Notes: a model not told the origin generated them from the sequence alone. Shown: positions 24,825 through 33,774, counted from the first letter of the stretch. The stretch is 64,000 nucleotides of DNA from Streptomyces mayonensis (GCF_018982965.1 NZ_JACBYP010000035.1:1-64000), one strand, 5' to 3'. Made by a program: numbers and translations.

Positions 24825-25181
24825 TCAGCGGCGGCCGAGCCTGCGTTCGCCGCGGCTGCCCGGCTCGTAGGGCAGGTGGTAGTGGGCGAAGACCGCGCTC
24901 TCGTCCTCGGCCGCGAGTTCCCCGTCCGGGTCGATCCCGGGCGCGTCCTTGACGAGGGACCTGTCGTAGGTCACCTTCATGTGGCCCGGCGCGACGGTGG
25001 CCTTGTCCACCGGGACGAACACGAGGCGGCGACGGGTCGGCAGTCCGGTGGTGACCGTCGCGAACGCGGGGCGGTCGGTGAGGGTGTCGAAGTAGATGGA
25101 CTCCAGGGTGCCGATCTTGCGGCCGTCGTGGTCGACGACGTCGTGGCCGCGCCAGTCACGGATGTTTTCGGCTTCGAACAT
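24825..25181 (-). CDS. PRC-barrel domain protein
   Basis: A 118-residue protein with a PRC barrel in the first 80 residues (FEAENIRDWRGHDVVDHDGRKIGTLESIYFD). PRC barrels occur in photosynthetic reaction centre H subunits and in RimM, and as stand-alone stress proteins in actinobacteria. ATG 25181 follows GAAGGGAAG. It is divergent from the sigma factor gene and convergent with dpsA, suggesting a stress-linked group. Function unknown. Confidence 0.85.
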   Translation of the reverse strand: MFEAENIRDWRGHDVVDHDGRKIGTLESIYFDTLTDRPAFATVTTGLPTRRRLVFVPVDKATVAPGHMKVTYDRSLVKDAPGIDPDGELAAEDESAVFAHYHLPYEPGSRGERRLGRR

Positions 25182-25316
25182 GGTTGGTCTTCCCTTCCGA
25201 GGACGCTCACCCTGTCTTGTTCCCCGCTCGGCCCGGCTGTCGCCCGGCTGTCCCCTCACCGGCCTACCGCCGGCCTCCCGGTGACCGCCCGTTCACGATC
25301 CGCACCGATCCGGAAG

Positions 25317-25341
25317 GTGTGCGGGGCCTGACTCCGGGTAG
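25317..25341 (+). promoter_or_regulatory. Candidate SigB-type promoter of the sigma factor gene
   Basis: GTGT (25317-25320), 15 nt, GGGTAG (25336-25341). It fits the GNNT-N14-16-GGGTA pattern of Streptomyces SigB-dependent promoters. It lies 62 bp upstream of the sigma factor ATG, so autoregulation is possible. The motif is short, so a chance match cannot be excluded. Confidence 0.5.
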
Positions 25342-25403
25342 GCGCCCATGCGTCGGCCGACAGGGTGACAACGACGGGGGCCGATCGATCGGGAGGGCAC
25401 ATC

Positions 25404-26246
25404 ATGACGACGACCGCACAGGCGACCGCGCACACCACGACGGAGATGCCGGAGATCGCGGACCCGTCCAAGGTGGCGCCCAAGGACGCGCGGGAGTTGT
25501 CGCGGCTGTTCTTCGAGCAGCTTGCGGTACTGGAAGAGGGCACGCCCGCACACCAGTACGCTCGCAACACCCTCATCGAGATGAACATGTCCCTGGTGCG
25601 CTTCGCGGCCGGCCGCTTCCGCAGCCGCGGCCCGGAGGAGATGGAGGACATCGTCCAGGTCGGCATGATCGGCCTGATCAAGGCCATCGACCGGTTCGAG
25701 CTGACCCGCGAGGTGGAGTTCACCTCCTTCGCGGTGCCGTACATCGTCGGTGAGATCAAGCGGTTCTTCCGGGACACCTCGTGGGCGGTGCACGTCCCCC
25801 GGCGGCTTCAGGAGGCCCGTGTCCAGCTGGCCCGGGCCACCGAGGAGCTGCGCAGCCGGCTGGGCCGCAACCCCACCACGCAGGAGCTGTCGGAACTGAT
25901 GAGCCTTCCGGAGGACGAGGTCGTCGAGGCCCGTCTGGCGGCCAACGGCTACAACTCCGCCTCCCTGGACGCCGCCGTGGGCGGCAGCGAGGAAGGCGAG
26001 TCGGCGCTCGCGGACTTCATCGGTGTCGACGACGCCGCCCTGGAACTCGTGGACGACTTCCACGCCCTGGCCCCGATGATCGCCGAGCTGGACGAGCGCG
26101 ACCGGCAGATCATCCACTGGCGGTTCGTCGAGGAGCTGACGCAGAAGGACATCGGCGAGCGCCTCGGCGTCTCGCAGATGCATGTGTCGCGGCTGATCTC
26201 GCGACTGCTGAAGCGGCTGCGGGAGGGCATGCTCAGCACGGCCTGA
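25404..26246 (+). CDS. Group 3 stress-response RNA polymerase sigma factor (SigB/SigF/SigG type)
   Basis: A 280-residue sigma factor. Region 2 contains NMSLVRFAAGRFRSRGPEEMEDIVQVG and the -10 recognition helix FTSFAVPYIVGEIKRFFRDTSW; region 3 follows; region 4 ends with TQKDIGERLGVSQMHVSRLISRLLKRL. It strongly resembles S. coelicolor SigB and its paralogues. ATG 25404 has a perfect GGGAGGG ribosome site. No anti-sigma or anti-anti-sigma gene is next to it, although rsb genes adjoin sigB in S. coelicolor. Its neighbours (dpsA, PRC-barrel, Ku) suggest osmotic/oxidative stress and DNA protection. Confidence 0.93.
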   Translation: MTTTAQATAHTTTEMPEIADPSKVAPKDARELSRLFFEQLAVLEEGTPAHQYARNTLIEMNMSLVRFAAGRFRSRGPEEMEDIVQVGMIGLIKAIDRFELTREVEFTSFAVPYIVGEIKRFFRDTSWAVHVPRRLQEARVQLARATEELRSRLGRNPTTQELSELMSLPEDEVVEARLAANGYNSASLDAAVGGSEEGESALADFIGVDDAALELVDDFHALAPMIAELDERDRQIIHWRFVEELTQKDIGERLGVSQMHVSRLISRLLKRLREGMLSTA

Positions 26247-26277
26247 TCCCCGGCCTGGCCGCGGCGCGGGCTGTCCG

Positions 26278-26303
26278 GGCGGTCCGGGCGGTCCGGGCGG
26301 TAA
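26278..26303. repeat. GGTCCGGGC short tandem repeat
   Basis: Three consecutive 9-nt units of (G)GTCCGGGCG followed by a diverged GC-rich stretch up to the end of the Ku gene (26304-26440), with further CGGTCCGGT elements. No gene is visible here. It resembles the low-complexity spacers at 1403-1471 and 63350-63500. Confidence 0.7.
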
Positions 26304-26440
26304 GAGCGGTCAGGTTCGAGCGGCGGTCGGCCAGTGGGGGCGGCGTCCGGTCCGGTGCGGGCGCCGCTTCGTCCCGTGCAGGCGCTGCGTGATCCGGTGC
26401 GGGCGGCGCCCGGTCCGGTACGGACGACGCTTCGTCCGGC

Positions 26441-27505
26441 TCAGGCGGCGGTCGTCTTCTTCCGCCGGGCGCGGGTGCCGCTGAGCGCGTCGACGAGCTG
26501 CTCGCGGCTCATCCTGGAGCGGCCGGGGACGTCCTGCTCGGTGGCCCGCTGGTAGAGCTCGGCCTTGCTCAGCTCCCGCAGTTCGCTCCGCCCGGGCGGA
26601 GTCCTGTGGGCGGGGCCCGCTTTCCCCTTCCCCGCTGCCGTGGGCTTCTTCCGGGGCGCTCCCGCCTTCTTCCGCGGCTCGTCCGCTCCCCGGCCGCCCG
26701 AGTTCCGGGCCGCCCGTTCTCCGCCGCCCTTCGCCTGCTCCAGGCTGCCCCGCAGGACGTCCATCAGGTCGACGACATTGGTGGCGCCCGGCGCCTCCTC
26801 GGCGACGGCCACCTCCTCGCCCTCGGCCTTGGCCCGGACCAGCTCGCGGACCTTCTCCTGGTAGGTGTCGTGGTAGCGCTCGGGGTCCCAGTCGCCACTG
26901 AGGGCGTCGACGAGGCGCAGGGCCATGTCGAGTTCCTTGCCGCGGCCCGCACGGCTGGACGGCAGCTCGGGCAGTTCCCGTACCGGGTCGCGGACCTCGT
27001 CGGCCCAGTGCAGCGTCTGCAGCAGCAGGACCCTCTCCTCGGCGCGCAGGGCGGTCAGGTACTGGCGGTTGCGCATGACGAAGGTGGCGACGCCCGCCTT
27101 GCCGGTCTCGGCGAGGGCGGTGCGCAGGAGTTCGTAGACCTTCAGGTACTCCTCGCCGCGCGGGGCGAGGTAGTAGGTGCGGCCGAAGTAGACCGGGTCG
27201 ATCCGGTCCAGGTCGACGAAGTCGGTGATGTCCAGGGTGCGGGAGCGGCCCGGCGCGATCTCGTCGAGTTCGTCGGGATCCACGACGACGTACTCGCCCT
27301 CGCCGACCTCGTAGCCCTTGACGATGTCGGCGGCCTCGACCTCCTTGCCGGTGCGTTCGTTGACGCGCCGGTTGCGGATGCGGTCCGAGGTGCCGCGCTG
27401 CAACTGGTGGAAGTGGACCGTGTGGTCCTCGGTCGCGGTGAACAGACCGACGGGCACCGAGACCAGCCCGAACGTGATCACGCCTGTCCAGATCGCCCGT
27501 GCCAT
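26441..27505 (-). CDS. ku: Ku protein for non-homologous end joining
   Basis: A 354-residue bacterial Ku. The core (about 1-260) starts MARAIWTGVITFGLVSVPVGL and includes VHFHQLQR and KGYEVGEGEYVVVDPDEL. It forms a ring on DNA ends and recruits LigD. The C-terminus (about 265-354) is a basic, alanine-rich tail ending in an SAP/HeH-like element (SKAELYQRATEQDVPGRSRMSREQLVDAL), typical of extended actinobacterial Ku. No ligD is adjacent. ATG 27505 is chosen by homology; the upstream part of the frame is non-conserved. Confidence 0.95.
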   Translation of the reverse strand: MARAIWTGVITFGLVSVPVGLFTATEDHTVHFHQLQRGTSDRIRNRRVNERTGKEVEAADIVKGYEVGEGEYVVVDPDELDEIAPGRSRTLDITDFVDLDRIDPVYFGRTYYLAPRGEEYLKVYELLRTALAETGKAGVATFVMRNRQYLTALRAEERVLLLQTLHWADEVRDPVRELPELPSSRAGRGKELDMALRLVDALSGDWDPERYHDTYQEKVRELVRAKAEGEEVAVAEEAPGATNVVDLMDVLRGSLEQAKGGGERAARNSGGRGADEPRKKAGAPRKKPTAAGKGKAGPAHRTPPGRSELRELSKAELYQRATEQDVPGRSRMSREQLVDALSGTRARRKKTTAA

Positions 27506-27773
27506 GGCCGTCCGCTCCGTCCTGCCCGCACCGCCCAGTCCTTCCACGCTGCCATCCGGCCCTCGGCTCCGCCCGCCGGGCGCTGCACACGGGTGGGCGG
27601 CCGGTCGGCAGCGCGCGCACCGGCCGCCGCCGTTGTTCCCTGTGAGGTGCGGGGCGGCCACCGCGCGGACGCCGGCCGGTCCTTGCCACCGGCCGGCGTC
27701 CGCAGGACCGCCCGGCCGGAACCGAGCCGAACGGCGCCGGACAACAGAGCCGAACCACAGAGGGGCACCGCCC

Positions 27774-28895
27774 GTGAACTGTCACCTGAGACCGATCAGC
27801 CGCGAGGAGCACCTGCGCTTCGTCGCGGCCCGGCCCTCCGTGAGCCATCTGCAGACCCCCGCGTGGGGCGGCGTGAAGCCCGAGTGGCGGGCGGAGAGCC
27901 TGGGTTGGTTCGACGAGGGCGGTGACCTGGTGGGGGCCGGGCTGGTGCTCCTGCGTCCGCTGCCGGGGCTCAGGCGATACCTGGCCTACCTGCCCGAGGG
28001 CCCGGTCGTCGACTGGGGCGCCCGGGACCTGGAGCGGTGGCTGCGGCCCATGCTGGCGCACCTGAGGGAGCGGGGTGCGTTCTCGGTGCGGATGGGGCCG
28101 CCGGTGGTGGCACGGCGCTGGAGCCCGGAGGCCGTCAAGGCGGCCGTCGCCGACCCTGCGGCGCACCGGCTCGGCGACGTGCCGGCCACCGCCCGGGAGC
28201 CGGGGGCCGACGACGTCGCCGAGGAGCTGCGCCGGTTGGGCTGGCGGCGCACCGAGTCCGGCGGGGAGGACGGGTTCGCGGCGGGCCAGCCGCGCTACGT
28301 GTGCCAGGTGCCGCTCGCGGGCCGGTCGCTGGAGGAGATCCGGAGCGGCTTCAACCAGCAGTGGCGTCGCAACATCAAGAAGGCGGAGAAGGCCGGCGTC
28401 AAGGTCGTCCGCGGCGGCCACGAGGATCTCGGCGCGTTCTACGAGCTGTATGTGGAGACCGCCGAACGGGACCGGTTCGTTCCCCGCCCCCTCGGCTACT
28501 TCCAGCGCATGTGGGCCGCGCTGACGGCCGAGGACCCGGACCGGATGCGCCTGTACCTGGCGCATCACGACGGGGAGGTGCTCGCCGCGGCCACGATGCT
28601 GACCGTGGGCGACCACGTCTGGTACTCCTACGGCGCCTCGACGGCCCGGCGGCGCGAGGTCCAGCCGAACAACGCCCTGCAGTGGCGGATGATGTGCGAC
28701 GCCCACGAACGGGGCGCGGCCGTCTACGACTTCCGCGGCATCACCGACACCCTCGACGAGGACAACCACCTGCTGGGGCTGCTCCGGTTCAAGACCGGGG
28801 CGGGGGGCGAGGCCGTCGAGTACCTCGGGGAGTGGGAGCATGCGCTGAGCAGGGTGCTGCACAGGGCACTGCGGTTCTACCTGGCGCGGCGCTGA
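27774..28895 (+). CDS. FemAB/FemX-like aminoacyltransferase
   Basis: A 373-residue protein with two GNAT-like folds of the FemABX family, e.g. EIRSGFNQQWRRNIKKAEKAGVKV and WYSYGASTARRREVQPNNALQWRMM...YDFRGIT. These enzymes add amino acids from tRNA to peptidoglycan stem peptides; Streptomyces FemX adds glycine. GTG 27774 follows AGAGGGG. It is followed after 24 nt by an amidotransferase on the same strand, so the two may be co-transcribed and act on cell wall or nucleotide substrates. Confidence 0.88.
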   Translation: MNCHLRPISREEHLRFVAARPSVSHLQTPAWGGVKPEWRAESLGWFDEGGDLVGAGLVLLRPLPGLRRYLAYLPEGPVVDWGARDLERWLRPMLAHLRERGAFSVRMGPPVVARRWSPEAVKAAVADPAAHRLGDVPATAREPGADDVAEELRRLGWRRTESGGEDGFAAGQPRYVCQVPLAGRSLEEIRSGFNQQWRRNIKKAEKAGVKVVRGGHEDLGAFYELYVETAERDRFVPRPLGYFQRMWAALTAEDPDRMRLYLAHHDGEVLAAATMLTVGDHVWYSYGASTARRREVQPNNALQWRMMCDAHERGAAVYDFRGITDTLDEDNHLLGLLRFKTGAGGEAVEYLGEWEHALSRVLHRALRFYLARR

Positions 28896-28919
28896 CGGAC
28901 GTGAGGCAGGGGGTGGGCG

Positions 28920-29618
28920 GTGTCGCGGGTGCTGGTGGTGCAGAACCACGCGGGCGGCGGGCCGGGTCGGTTCGGTGCGTGGCTGGCGTCGGAGGGGGTG
29001 TCGCTGGACGTCCTGCACGCGTACGCCGGTGTTCCGTTTCCCGTCCGTCCGGAGTACGACGGGATCCTGGTGCTCGGCGGCGGTTTCCTGCCCGACGACG
29101 ACGAGCGCGCCCCGTGGCTGGCACCCACCCGCGCGCTGGTCGCCGGGGCACTGGATCGGGAGGTGCCGGTGTTCGGCATCTGCCTCGGCGGCCAGCTCCT
29201 CGCCCGGGTGGCGGGCGGCACGGTCCACGGCGCCCACGGTGAGCCGGAGTTCGGCAGTACCCCGCTGAACGTGCGTCCCGAGGCCGGGGACGATCCGTTG
29301 TTCCGGGGGCTGCCGGAGCGGGTGACGGCGGTCGAGCACCACGTCGACGCCGTCACCGCCCTGCCGCCCGGCGCGGCCTGGCTGATGGCGAGCGAGCGCT
29401 GTCCGTACCAGGCGTTCCGGGTCGGTGAGCGGGCGTGGGGTGTGCAGTTCCATCCCGAGGCGGGGGCGGACCGCGTGAGGTCCTGGGACGCGGAACGGCT
29501 CCGGGCCCGGGGCCTGGACCCGGTGGAGCTGGCCGACCGGGCGGCACGCGACGAGCCGGCGGCCGAAGCGGTCTGGCGGCGGGTCGCCCGGCGCTTCGCC
29601 GCCGTGGTCACCGGCTGA
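28920..29618 (+). CDS. Class I glutamine amidotransferase
   Basis: A 232-residue stand-alone GATase1. The nucleophile elbow is FGICLGGQLLA with the catalytic Cys, and the His/Glu pair is in VQFHPEAGAD. The oxyanion strand is LVLGGGFLPDDD. Such GuaA-like stand-alone domains hydrolyse glutamine or gamma-glutamyl compounds. GTG 28920 is preceded by GGGGG. It probably shares a transcript with the FemAB-like gene. Confidence 0.87.
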   Translation: MSRVLVVQNHAGGGPGRFGAWLASEGVSLDVLHAYAGVPFPVRPEYDGILVLGGGFLPDDDERAPWLAPTRALVAGALDREVPVFGICLGGQLLARVAGGTVHGAHGEPEFGSTPLNVRPEAGDDPLFRGLPERVTAVEHHVDAVTALPPGAAWLMASERCPYQAFRVGERAWGVQFHPEAGADRVRSWDAERLRARGLDPVELADRAARDEPAAEAVWRRVARRFAAVVTG

Positions 29619-29635
29619 CGCCGGGCCGGCCCCCC

Positions 29636-30838
29636 TCAGGAGGCCCCGTCGGCGGCCCGCGCCCGTTCCGCGAACGCGCCGCCGTCGGTGAAGGCCAGTG
29701 CCGCGAAGCGTTCGCCCATACGGCGGTGGGTGGCGGCGTCCGGGTGGATGTCGTCGGGCAGCGGCAGCTCGGCGAAGTCGTCCTCCCCGTACAGCTCGCG
29801 GCCGTCGAGGTGGTACAGGTTCGGGTCGTCGGCCGCGCGCTGCGTCACGATCCGGGCCAGTTCGTTCCTGATGACGTCGAGGGTGAGCTTCCCACTCGCC
29901 GTTTCCGCCGGGTCGCCCGTGGCCACGAAACGCATCCGTCCCTCGGCCGCTCCGCTGAAGTCGGGCATCAGCGGCCCCGGGGTGTCCTCGTGGACGGGGC
30001 ACAGGATCGGCGAGACGACCAGCAGCGGTGCCGTGGGGTGGCCCTCGCGGAGGGTGTCGAGGAAGCCGTGCACCGCGGGGCCGAAGGCACGCAGGCGCAT
30101 CAGGTCGGCGTTGACCACGTTGATGCCGATCTTGACGCTGATCAGGTCGGCCGGTGTGTCGCGCATGGCCCGGGCGGTGAACGGATCGAGCAGGGCGCCG
30201 CCGCCCAGGCCCAGGTTGACGAGTTCGACTCCGCCGAGGGAGGCCGCGAGGGCGGGCCAGGTGGTGGTGGGGCTCGCGGCGTCCGAACCGTGGCTGATGG
30301 AGCTGCCGTGGTGCAGCCAGACCCTGCGGCCGGGATCCGGCGCGGGCCCTACGGGGGCGTCGGTGCGCAGGGCGACGAGTTCGGTGGTCTCGTTGTGGGG
30401 CAGCCAGATCTCGACGTCCTTGTCGCCCGCCGGGAGGCCGGCGAAGCGGACGGTGCCGACCGGGCCCTGCTCCAGCTCCGCGGTGCCGGTGGTCATGTCG
30501 ATGGTCAGGACGCGCCCGCCCGTGACGCTGCCCCGTCCCGCCGGGCGGCCGTCGACGAGCAGGTCGTAGACGCCGTCCGGGCGGGGCGGGGCGCCGGTGT
30601 AGACGCGCTTGGTGGGCAGGGTGTCCAGTTCGACGACGGTGGCCCGGGTGCGCAGGGCCAGGCGTACGCCCGAGGGCTGGGACTCGGCCATGGCGAGCTG
30701 CCCGTCGGCGTTCTGGGCGCGGGCCCTGGCCGGCAGGCGGTGCGGCAGCACGCCGTGCCCGGTGCGCTCCAGGTCGAGGGCGCCCCGCAGGAGGTCCTGG
30801 GTGACGGGCGTGGTGATCCAGTCGTCCGTGGTGTGCAT
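29636..30838 (-). CDS. SGNH/GDSL hydrolase with N-terminal beta domain
   Basis: A 400-residue esterase. The first 170 residues form a predicted beta sandwich. The SGNH fold follows: block I LHHGSSISHGSD with the Ser nucleophile, block III KIGINVVN with the Asn, and block V DDIHPDA with the Asp-x-x-His pair. This layout resembles CE2/CE3-like carbohydrate esterases and lysophospholipase L1-like enzymes. There is no signal peptide, so it acts in the cytoplasm. ATG 30838 follows GGAGG with five bases. A strong AT-rich palindrome lies 61 bp upstream. Confidence 0.88.
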   Translation of the reverse strand: MHTTDDWITTPVTQDLLRGALDLERTGHGVLPHRLPARARAQNADGQLAMAESQPSGVRLALRTRATVVELDTLPTKRVYTGAPPRPDGVYDLLVDGRPAGRGSVTGGRVLTIDMTTGTAELEQGPVGTVRFAGLPAGDKDVEIWLPHNETTELVALRTDAPVGPAPDPGRRVWLHHGSSISHGSDAASPTTTWPALAASLGGVELVNLGLGGGALLDPFTARAMRDTPADLISVKIGINVVNADLMRLRAFGPAVHGFLDTLREGHPTAPLLVVSPILCPVHEDTPGPLMPDFSGAAEGRMRFVATGDPAETASGKLTLDVIRNELARIVTQRAADDPNLYHLDGRELYGEDDFAELPLPDDIHPDAATHRRMGERFAALAFTDGGAFAERARAADGAS

Positions 30839-30898
30839 GTCGCCTCCGGAGGTGGGTGCGCCTCACTGAGGGCGCGGTGTACGTCGCCGATTATGCAA

Positions 30899-30919
30899 TT
30901 GCCTAATTCGATTAGGCAA
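30899..30919. promoter_or_regulatory. Perfect AT-rich palindrome between the esterase and AraC genes
   Basis: TTGCCTAAT (30899-30907), TCG, ATTAGGCAA (30911-30919): perfect 9-base arms. It lies in one of the few AT-rich stretches of the window. The form fits a MarR- or TetR-type dimer, yet neither type of gene is close; the neighbour is an AraC regulator. The site probably covers the esterase promoter. Confidence 0.75.
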
Positions 30920-31094
30920 ACTGTGTTGTCCGACCGTCCAGCGGTGTGCGTGCGCGCCTGCACGCATGGCAGTGGTGACGACTTTCAACGGGAAAGTGAC
31001 ACGGCCTACGATCATGTCCGCCACCTGCGGTTCACTGGTGCTCCAGGCGTCCGGTGCCGCGGCCGCCGTACCCGTGAGGAGGTGCCTTCCGGCC

Positions 31095-32033
31095 ATGCAC
31101 ACCGTCGCCGTACTCGCCCTGGACCGGGTGATCCCGTTCGACCTGTCCACCCCGATCGAGGTCTTCGGCCGCACCCGGCTCCCCGACGGCCGGCCCGGCT
31201 ACCAGATCCGCGTGTGCGCCGAGCGGTCCGAGGTCGACACGGGCGCCTTCACGCTGCGCGCGCCCTGGGGTCTGGACGGGCTGCGGGACGCGGACACGAT
31301 CGTCGTGCCCGGCACGGCCACCCCCACCGACCCGCTCTCCCCCGCCGTGCGCGACGCGCTGCGCACGGCCGCCGCGAACGGCACGCGGATCGCCTCCATC
31401 TGCGCGGGCACCTTCCCGCTGGCCGCCACCGGACTGCTCGACGGGCTGCGGGCCACCACGCACTGGCTCGCCGCCGACGCGCTCGCCGGTGCCCACCCGG
31501 CCGTCGAGGTGGACCCGGAGGTGCTCTACGTCGACAACGGGCAGCTCCTCACCTCGGCCGGTGCCGCCGCGGGACTGGACCTGTGCCTGCACATGATCCG
31601 GCGGGACTACGGTTCCGCGGTCGCCGCGGACGCCGCCCGGCTGTCGGTCATGCCGCTGGAGCGGGAAGGCGGTCAGGCCCAGTTCATCGTCCACGACTAC
31701 ACGCCCGTCCCCCGGGGCTCCGCCCTGGAGCCCCTGCTCACCTGGCTGCGGGACAACCTGGCGCGCGACCTCACCCTCGCCGACATCGCCGCCCACGCCG
31801 GGATGAGCACACGGACGCTGATCCGCCGCTTCCGGGAGCAGACCGGCAGCACCCCGCTGCAGTGGCTCCACCGGGCCAGGGTCCGCCAGGCGCAGCACCT
31901 GCTGGAGACGACCCAGCACTCCGTGGAGCGCATCGCCGGTCAGGTCGGGTTCGGCTCGCCCACCGCCTTCCGGGACCGTTTCAAGCGCACCACCGGCGTC
32001 AGCCCCCAGGCCTACCGGCGCACCTTCGCCTGA
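31095..32033 (+). CDS. GlxA/FtrA-like transcription regulator (DJ-1/PfpI domain plus AraC HTH)
   Basis: A 312-residue regulator. Residues 1-180 are a DJ-1/PfpI-like (GATase1-like) ligand domain with the elbow ASICAGTFPLAATGLLDG. The C-terminal AraC double helix-turn-helix (about 215-310) has LTLADIAAHAGMSTRTLIRRFREQTGSTPLQWLHRARV and VGFGSPTAFRDRFKRTTGVSPQAYRR. ATG 31095 matches the family start; AGGAGG at 31077-31082 is 12 bases upstream, slightly far. It is divergent from the SGNH hydrolase and may regulate it. Confidence 0.92.
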   Translation: MHTVAVLALDRVIPFDLSTPIEVFGRTRLPDGRPGYQIRVCAERSEVDTGAFTLRAPWGLDGLRDADTIVVPGTATPTDPLSPAVRDALRTAAANGTRIASICAGTFPLAATGLLDGLRATTHWLAADALAGAHPAVEVDPEVLYVDNGQLLTSAGAAAGLDLCLHMIRRDYGSAVAADAARLSVMPLEREGGQAQFIVHDYTPVPRGSALEPLLTWLRDNLARDLTLADIAAHAGMSTRTLIRRFREQTGSTPLQWLHRARVRQAQHLLETTQHSVERIAGQVGFGSPTAFRDRFKRTTGVSPQAYRRTFA

Positions 32034-32053
32034 GGCGGTGGGTGGTCACCGCC
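32034..32053 (+). terminator. Short hairpin after the AraC gene
   Basis: GGCGGTG (32034-32040) pairs with CACCGCC (32047-32053), a 7-bp stem with a 6-nt loop beginning right after the stop codon. Confidence 0.5.
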
Positions 32054-32144
32054 CGGCACGCCCCGGACCGGCTCCGCCCACCGGGCGTCCGGCGCGGGCG
32101 CCGACGGGAGGCATGAGCGCGGGCAGCGGGGGGACTCCGCCCCC

Positions 32145-32732
32145 ATGTCCCAGCCGCACCTGGTCACCTTCGGACACGGCACGGCGGGCCGCACCGAGCT
32201 GGCCGGCCTGCTGCGGGGCGCCGGCGTCGCCGCCGTGGTCGACGTCCGGACGGCCCCCGGCAGCCGCCGCGACCCCGACCTGCTGCGGGAACGGCTCGCA
32301 CGGTGGATGCCCGAGGAAGGCCTCGGCTACCGGTGGGAGCGCCGCCTGGGCGGCTTCCGCAAGCTGCCGCCGGACTCCCCGGACGTCGTCTGGCGCAACG
32401 CGTCCTTCCGGGGCTACGCCGCCCACACCCGCACTTCGGAGTTCGTCGCCGCCATGGACGAGCTGCTCGCGCAGACAGTGCGGGAACGCACCGCGGTCAT
32501 GTGCGGCGAGGCCGTGTGGTGGCGCTGCCACCGGCGCCTCGTCGCGGACTTCGCCGTACTGGCCCGTGACACTCCCGTGGACCACCTCATGCACGACGGC
32601 CGCCTGACACCCCACTCCCCCACACCGGGGGCCCGGCTGCGGCCGGACGGGCTCCTCGTCTACGACGACGAGGAGGCGGCTCGGGCGGCCGCCTCCTCAC
32701 CGCCGAAGCGGACGCGCCGCCCACCGAGGTGA
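32145..32732 (+). CDS. DUF488 family protein
   Basis: A 195-residue DUF488 protein. N-terminal TFGHGTAGRTEL and VVDVRTAPGSRR are typical, and the conserved MCGEAVWWRCHRRLVAD lies at about 125-141 with paired cysteines and a CHR motif that suggest metal binding or thiol chemistry. DUF488 proteins are broadly distributed and uncharacterised. The C-terminus is basic. It stands alone between AraC and the coiled-coil gene. Confidence 0.88.
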   Translation: MSQPHLVTFGHGTAGRTELAGLLRGAGVAAVVDVRTAPGSRRDPDLLRERLARWMPEEGLGYRWERRLGGFRKLPPDSPDVVWRNASFRGYAAHTRTSEFVAAMDELLAQTVRERTAVMCGEAVWWRCHRRLVADFAVLARDTPVDHLMHDGRLTPHSPTPGARLRPDGLLVYDDEEAARAAASSPPKRTRRPPR

Positions 32733-32820
32733 GGACGACCGCGGTCAGGACGGAGCAGGTGCCGAGGCCACGGAGGAGAGCCGCGGAGGCGGAGGGGACC
32801 GGAGGGAGACGGAGGAGACG

Positions 32821-33774
32821 GTGGCCATGAACCACAAGGGGAGCGGCGGGACCGGCCGGGAGACCGGCGGCCACGGCACCGAGTCGGCCGAGTCGGTACT
32901 CGACGAGCTCTACTCGACACCGCCCGGCGACTTCGTCCCCCGCCGCGAGGAACGCGCGGCCGCCGCCCGGACCGCCGGCCGCAAGGAGGACGCCCGCCGG
33001 ATCCACGCCGCCCGCAGGCCCACGCTCGCGGCCTGGGCGGCGAACCTCCTGGCCCGCTCGCGACCGGAAGAGGCCCGTCGTTTCCAGGAGTTGGGGCAGT
33101 CCCTGCGCGAGGCACACCGCACCCTGGACGCCGCGGAGCTCAGGGAACTCTCCGCGCAGCGCCGACGCGTCGTCTCCGCCCTGACCCAGCAGGCCGCACA
33201 GCTGGCCGGCGAGGCCGGGCACCGGTTGTCCCAGTCGGCGCAGCGGGAGGTCGAGTCGACCCTGCGCGCGGTGCTCGCGGATGCGCGAGCCGCCGACGAG
33301 TGGGCCGCCGGACGCCTGGCCGCGTCACTCGCCCCGCCCTCCGAATTCCCGCCGGACACCGCCCCGTTCGCCGCCGCACCCCGCGGGCCGGCGCCCCGGC
33401 CGAAGCCCGCCCGGCGCACCGCGGGCACCGGTGACGAACTCGCGGAGCGGCGCCGCAGACGGCAGGAGGAACTGGCGCGGGCCGAGGAGCAGGCGGAGCG
33501 GGCCGCGCGGCGGTTGCGCGACGGACGGGCAAAACGGTCGGCGGCGGACGCGTCGCTGCGCCGGGCGGACGAGGAACGCGAGCGGGCCCGTGCGGCGGTG
33601 AACACCGCCGAGGAACAGCTGCGCACGGCCCACGCGGACCTCGACCGCGCCGAGCGGCAGCACCGGGCAGCGGAAGAACGGGTCCACCGGGCCGGCGAGG
33701 AAGTGACCGGGGCCGAGCGGGAGGCGCGTACGGCGTCGCGCCGGGTGGACCGGTTGAACTCACGTGCCAGGTAG
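32821..33774 (+). CDS. Hypothetical coiled-coil protein
   Basis: A 317-residue protein I cannot place in a named family. Residues 20-170 form a conserved-looking helical part (ESVLDELYSTPPGDFVPRR, RRPTLAAWAANLLARSRPEE). From about residue 205 to the end the protein is an Arg/Glu/Ala-rich continuous coiled coil. No signal peptide or membrane segment. The start is GTG 32821 or ATG 32827; GGAGGAG at 32811-32817 suits the ATG better. It resembles actinobacterial proteins of unknown function found beside chromatin-like proteins; here a histone-H1-like gene follows at 33964. Confidence 0.78.
   Translation: MAMNHKGSGGTGRETGGHGTESAESVLDELYSTPPGDFVPRREERAAAARTAGRKEDARRIHAARRPTLAAWAANLLARSRPEEARRFQELGQSLREAHRTLDAAELRELSAQRRRVVSALTQQAAQLAGEAGHRLSQSAQREVESTLRAVLADARAADEWAAGRLAASLAPPSEFPPDTAPFAAAPRGPAPRPKPARRTAGTGDELAERRRRRQEELARAEEQAERAARRLRDGRAKRSAADASLRRADEERERARAAVNTAEEQLRTAHADLDRAERQHRAAEERVHRAGEEVTGAEREARTASRRVDRLNSRAR

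Noticed and set aside
26310..30866. Very long minus-strand reading frame (about 1500 codons)
   Set aside because: It crosses Ku, FemAB-like, amidotransferase and SGNH genes, is Arg/Pro/Gly-rich and has no family motifs; it is an antisense artefact of high GC.
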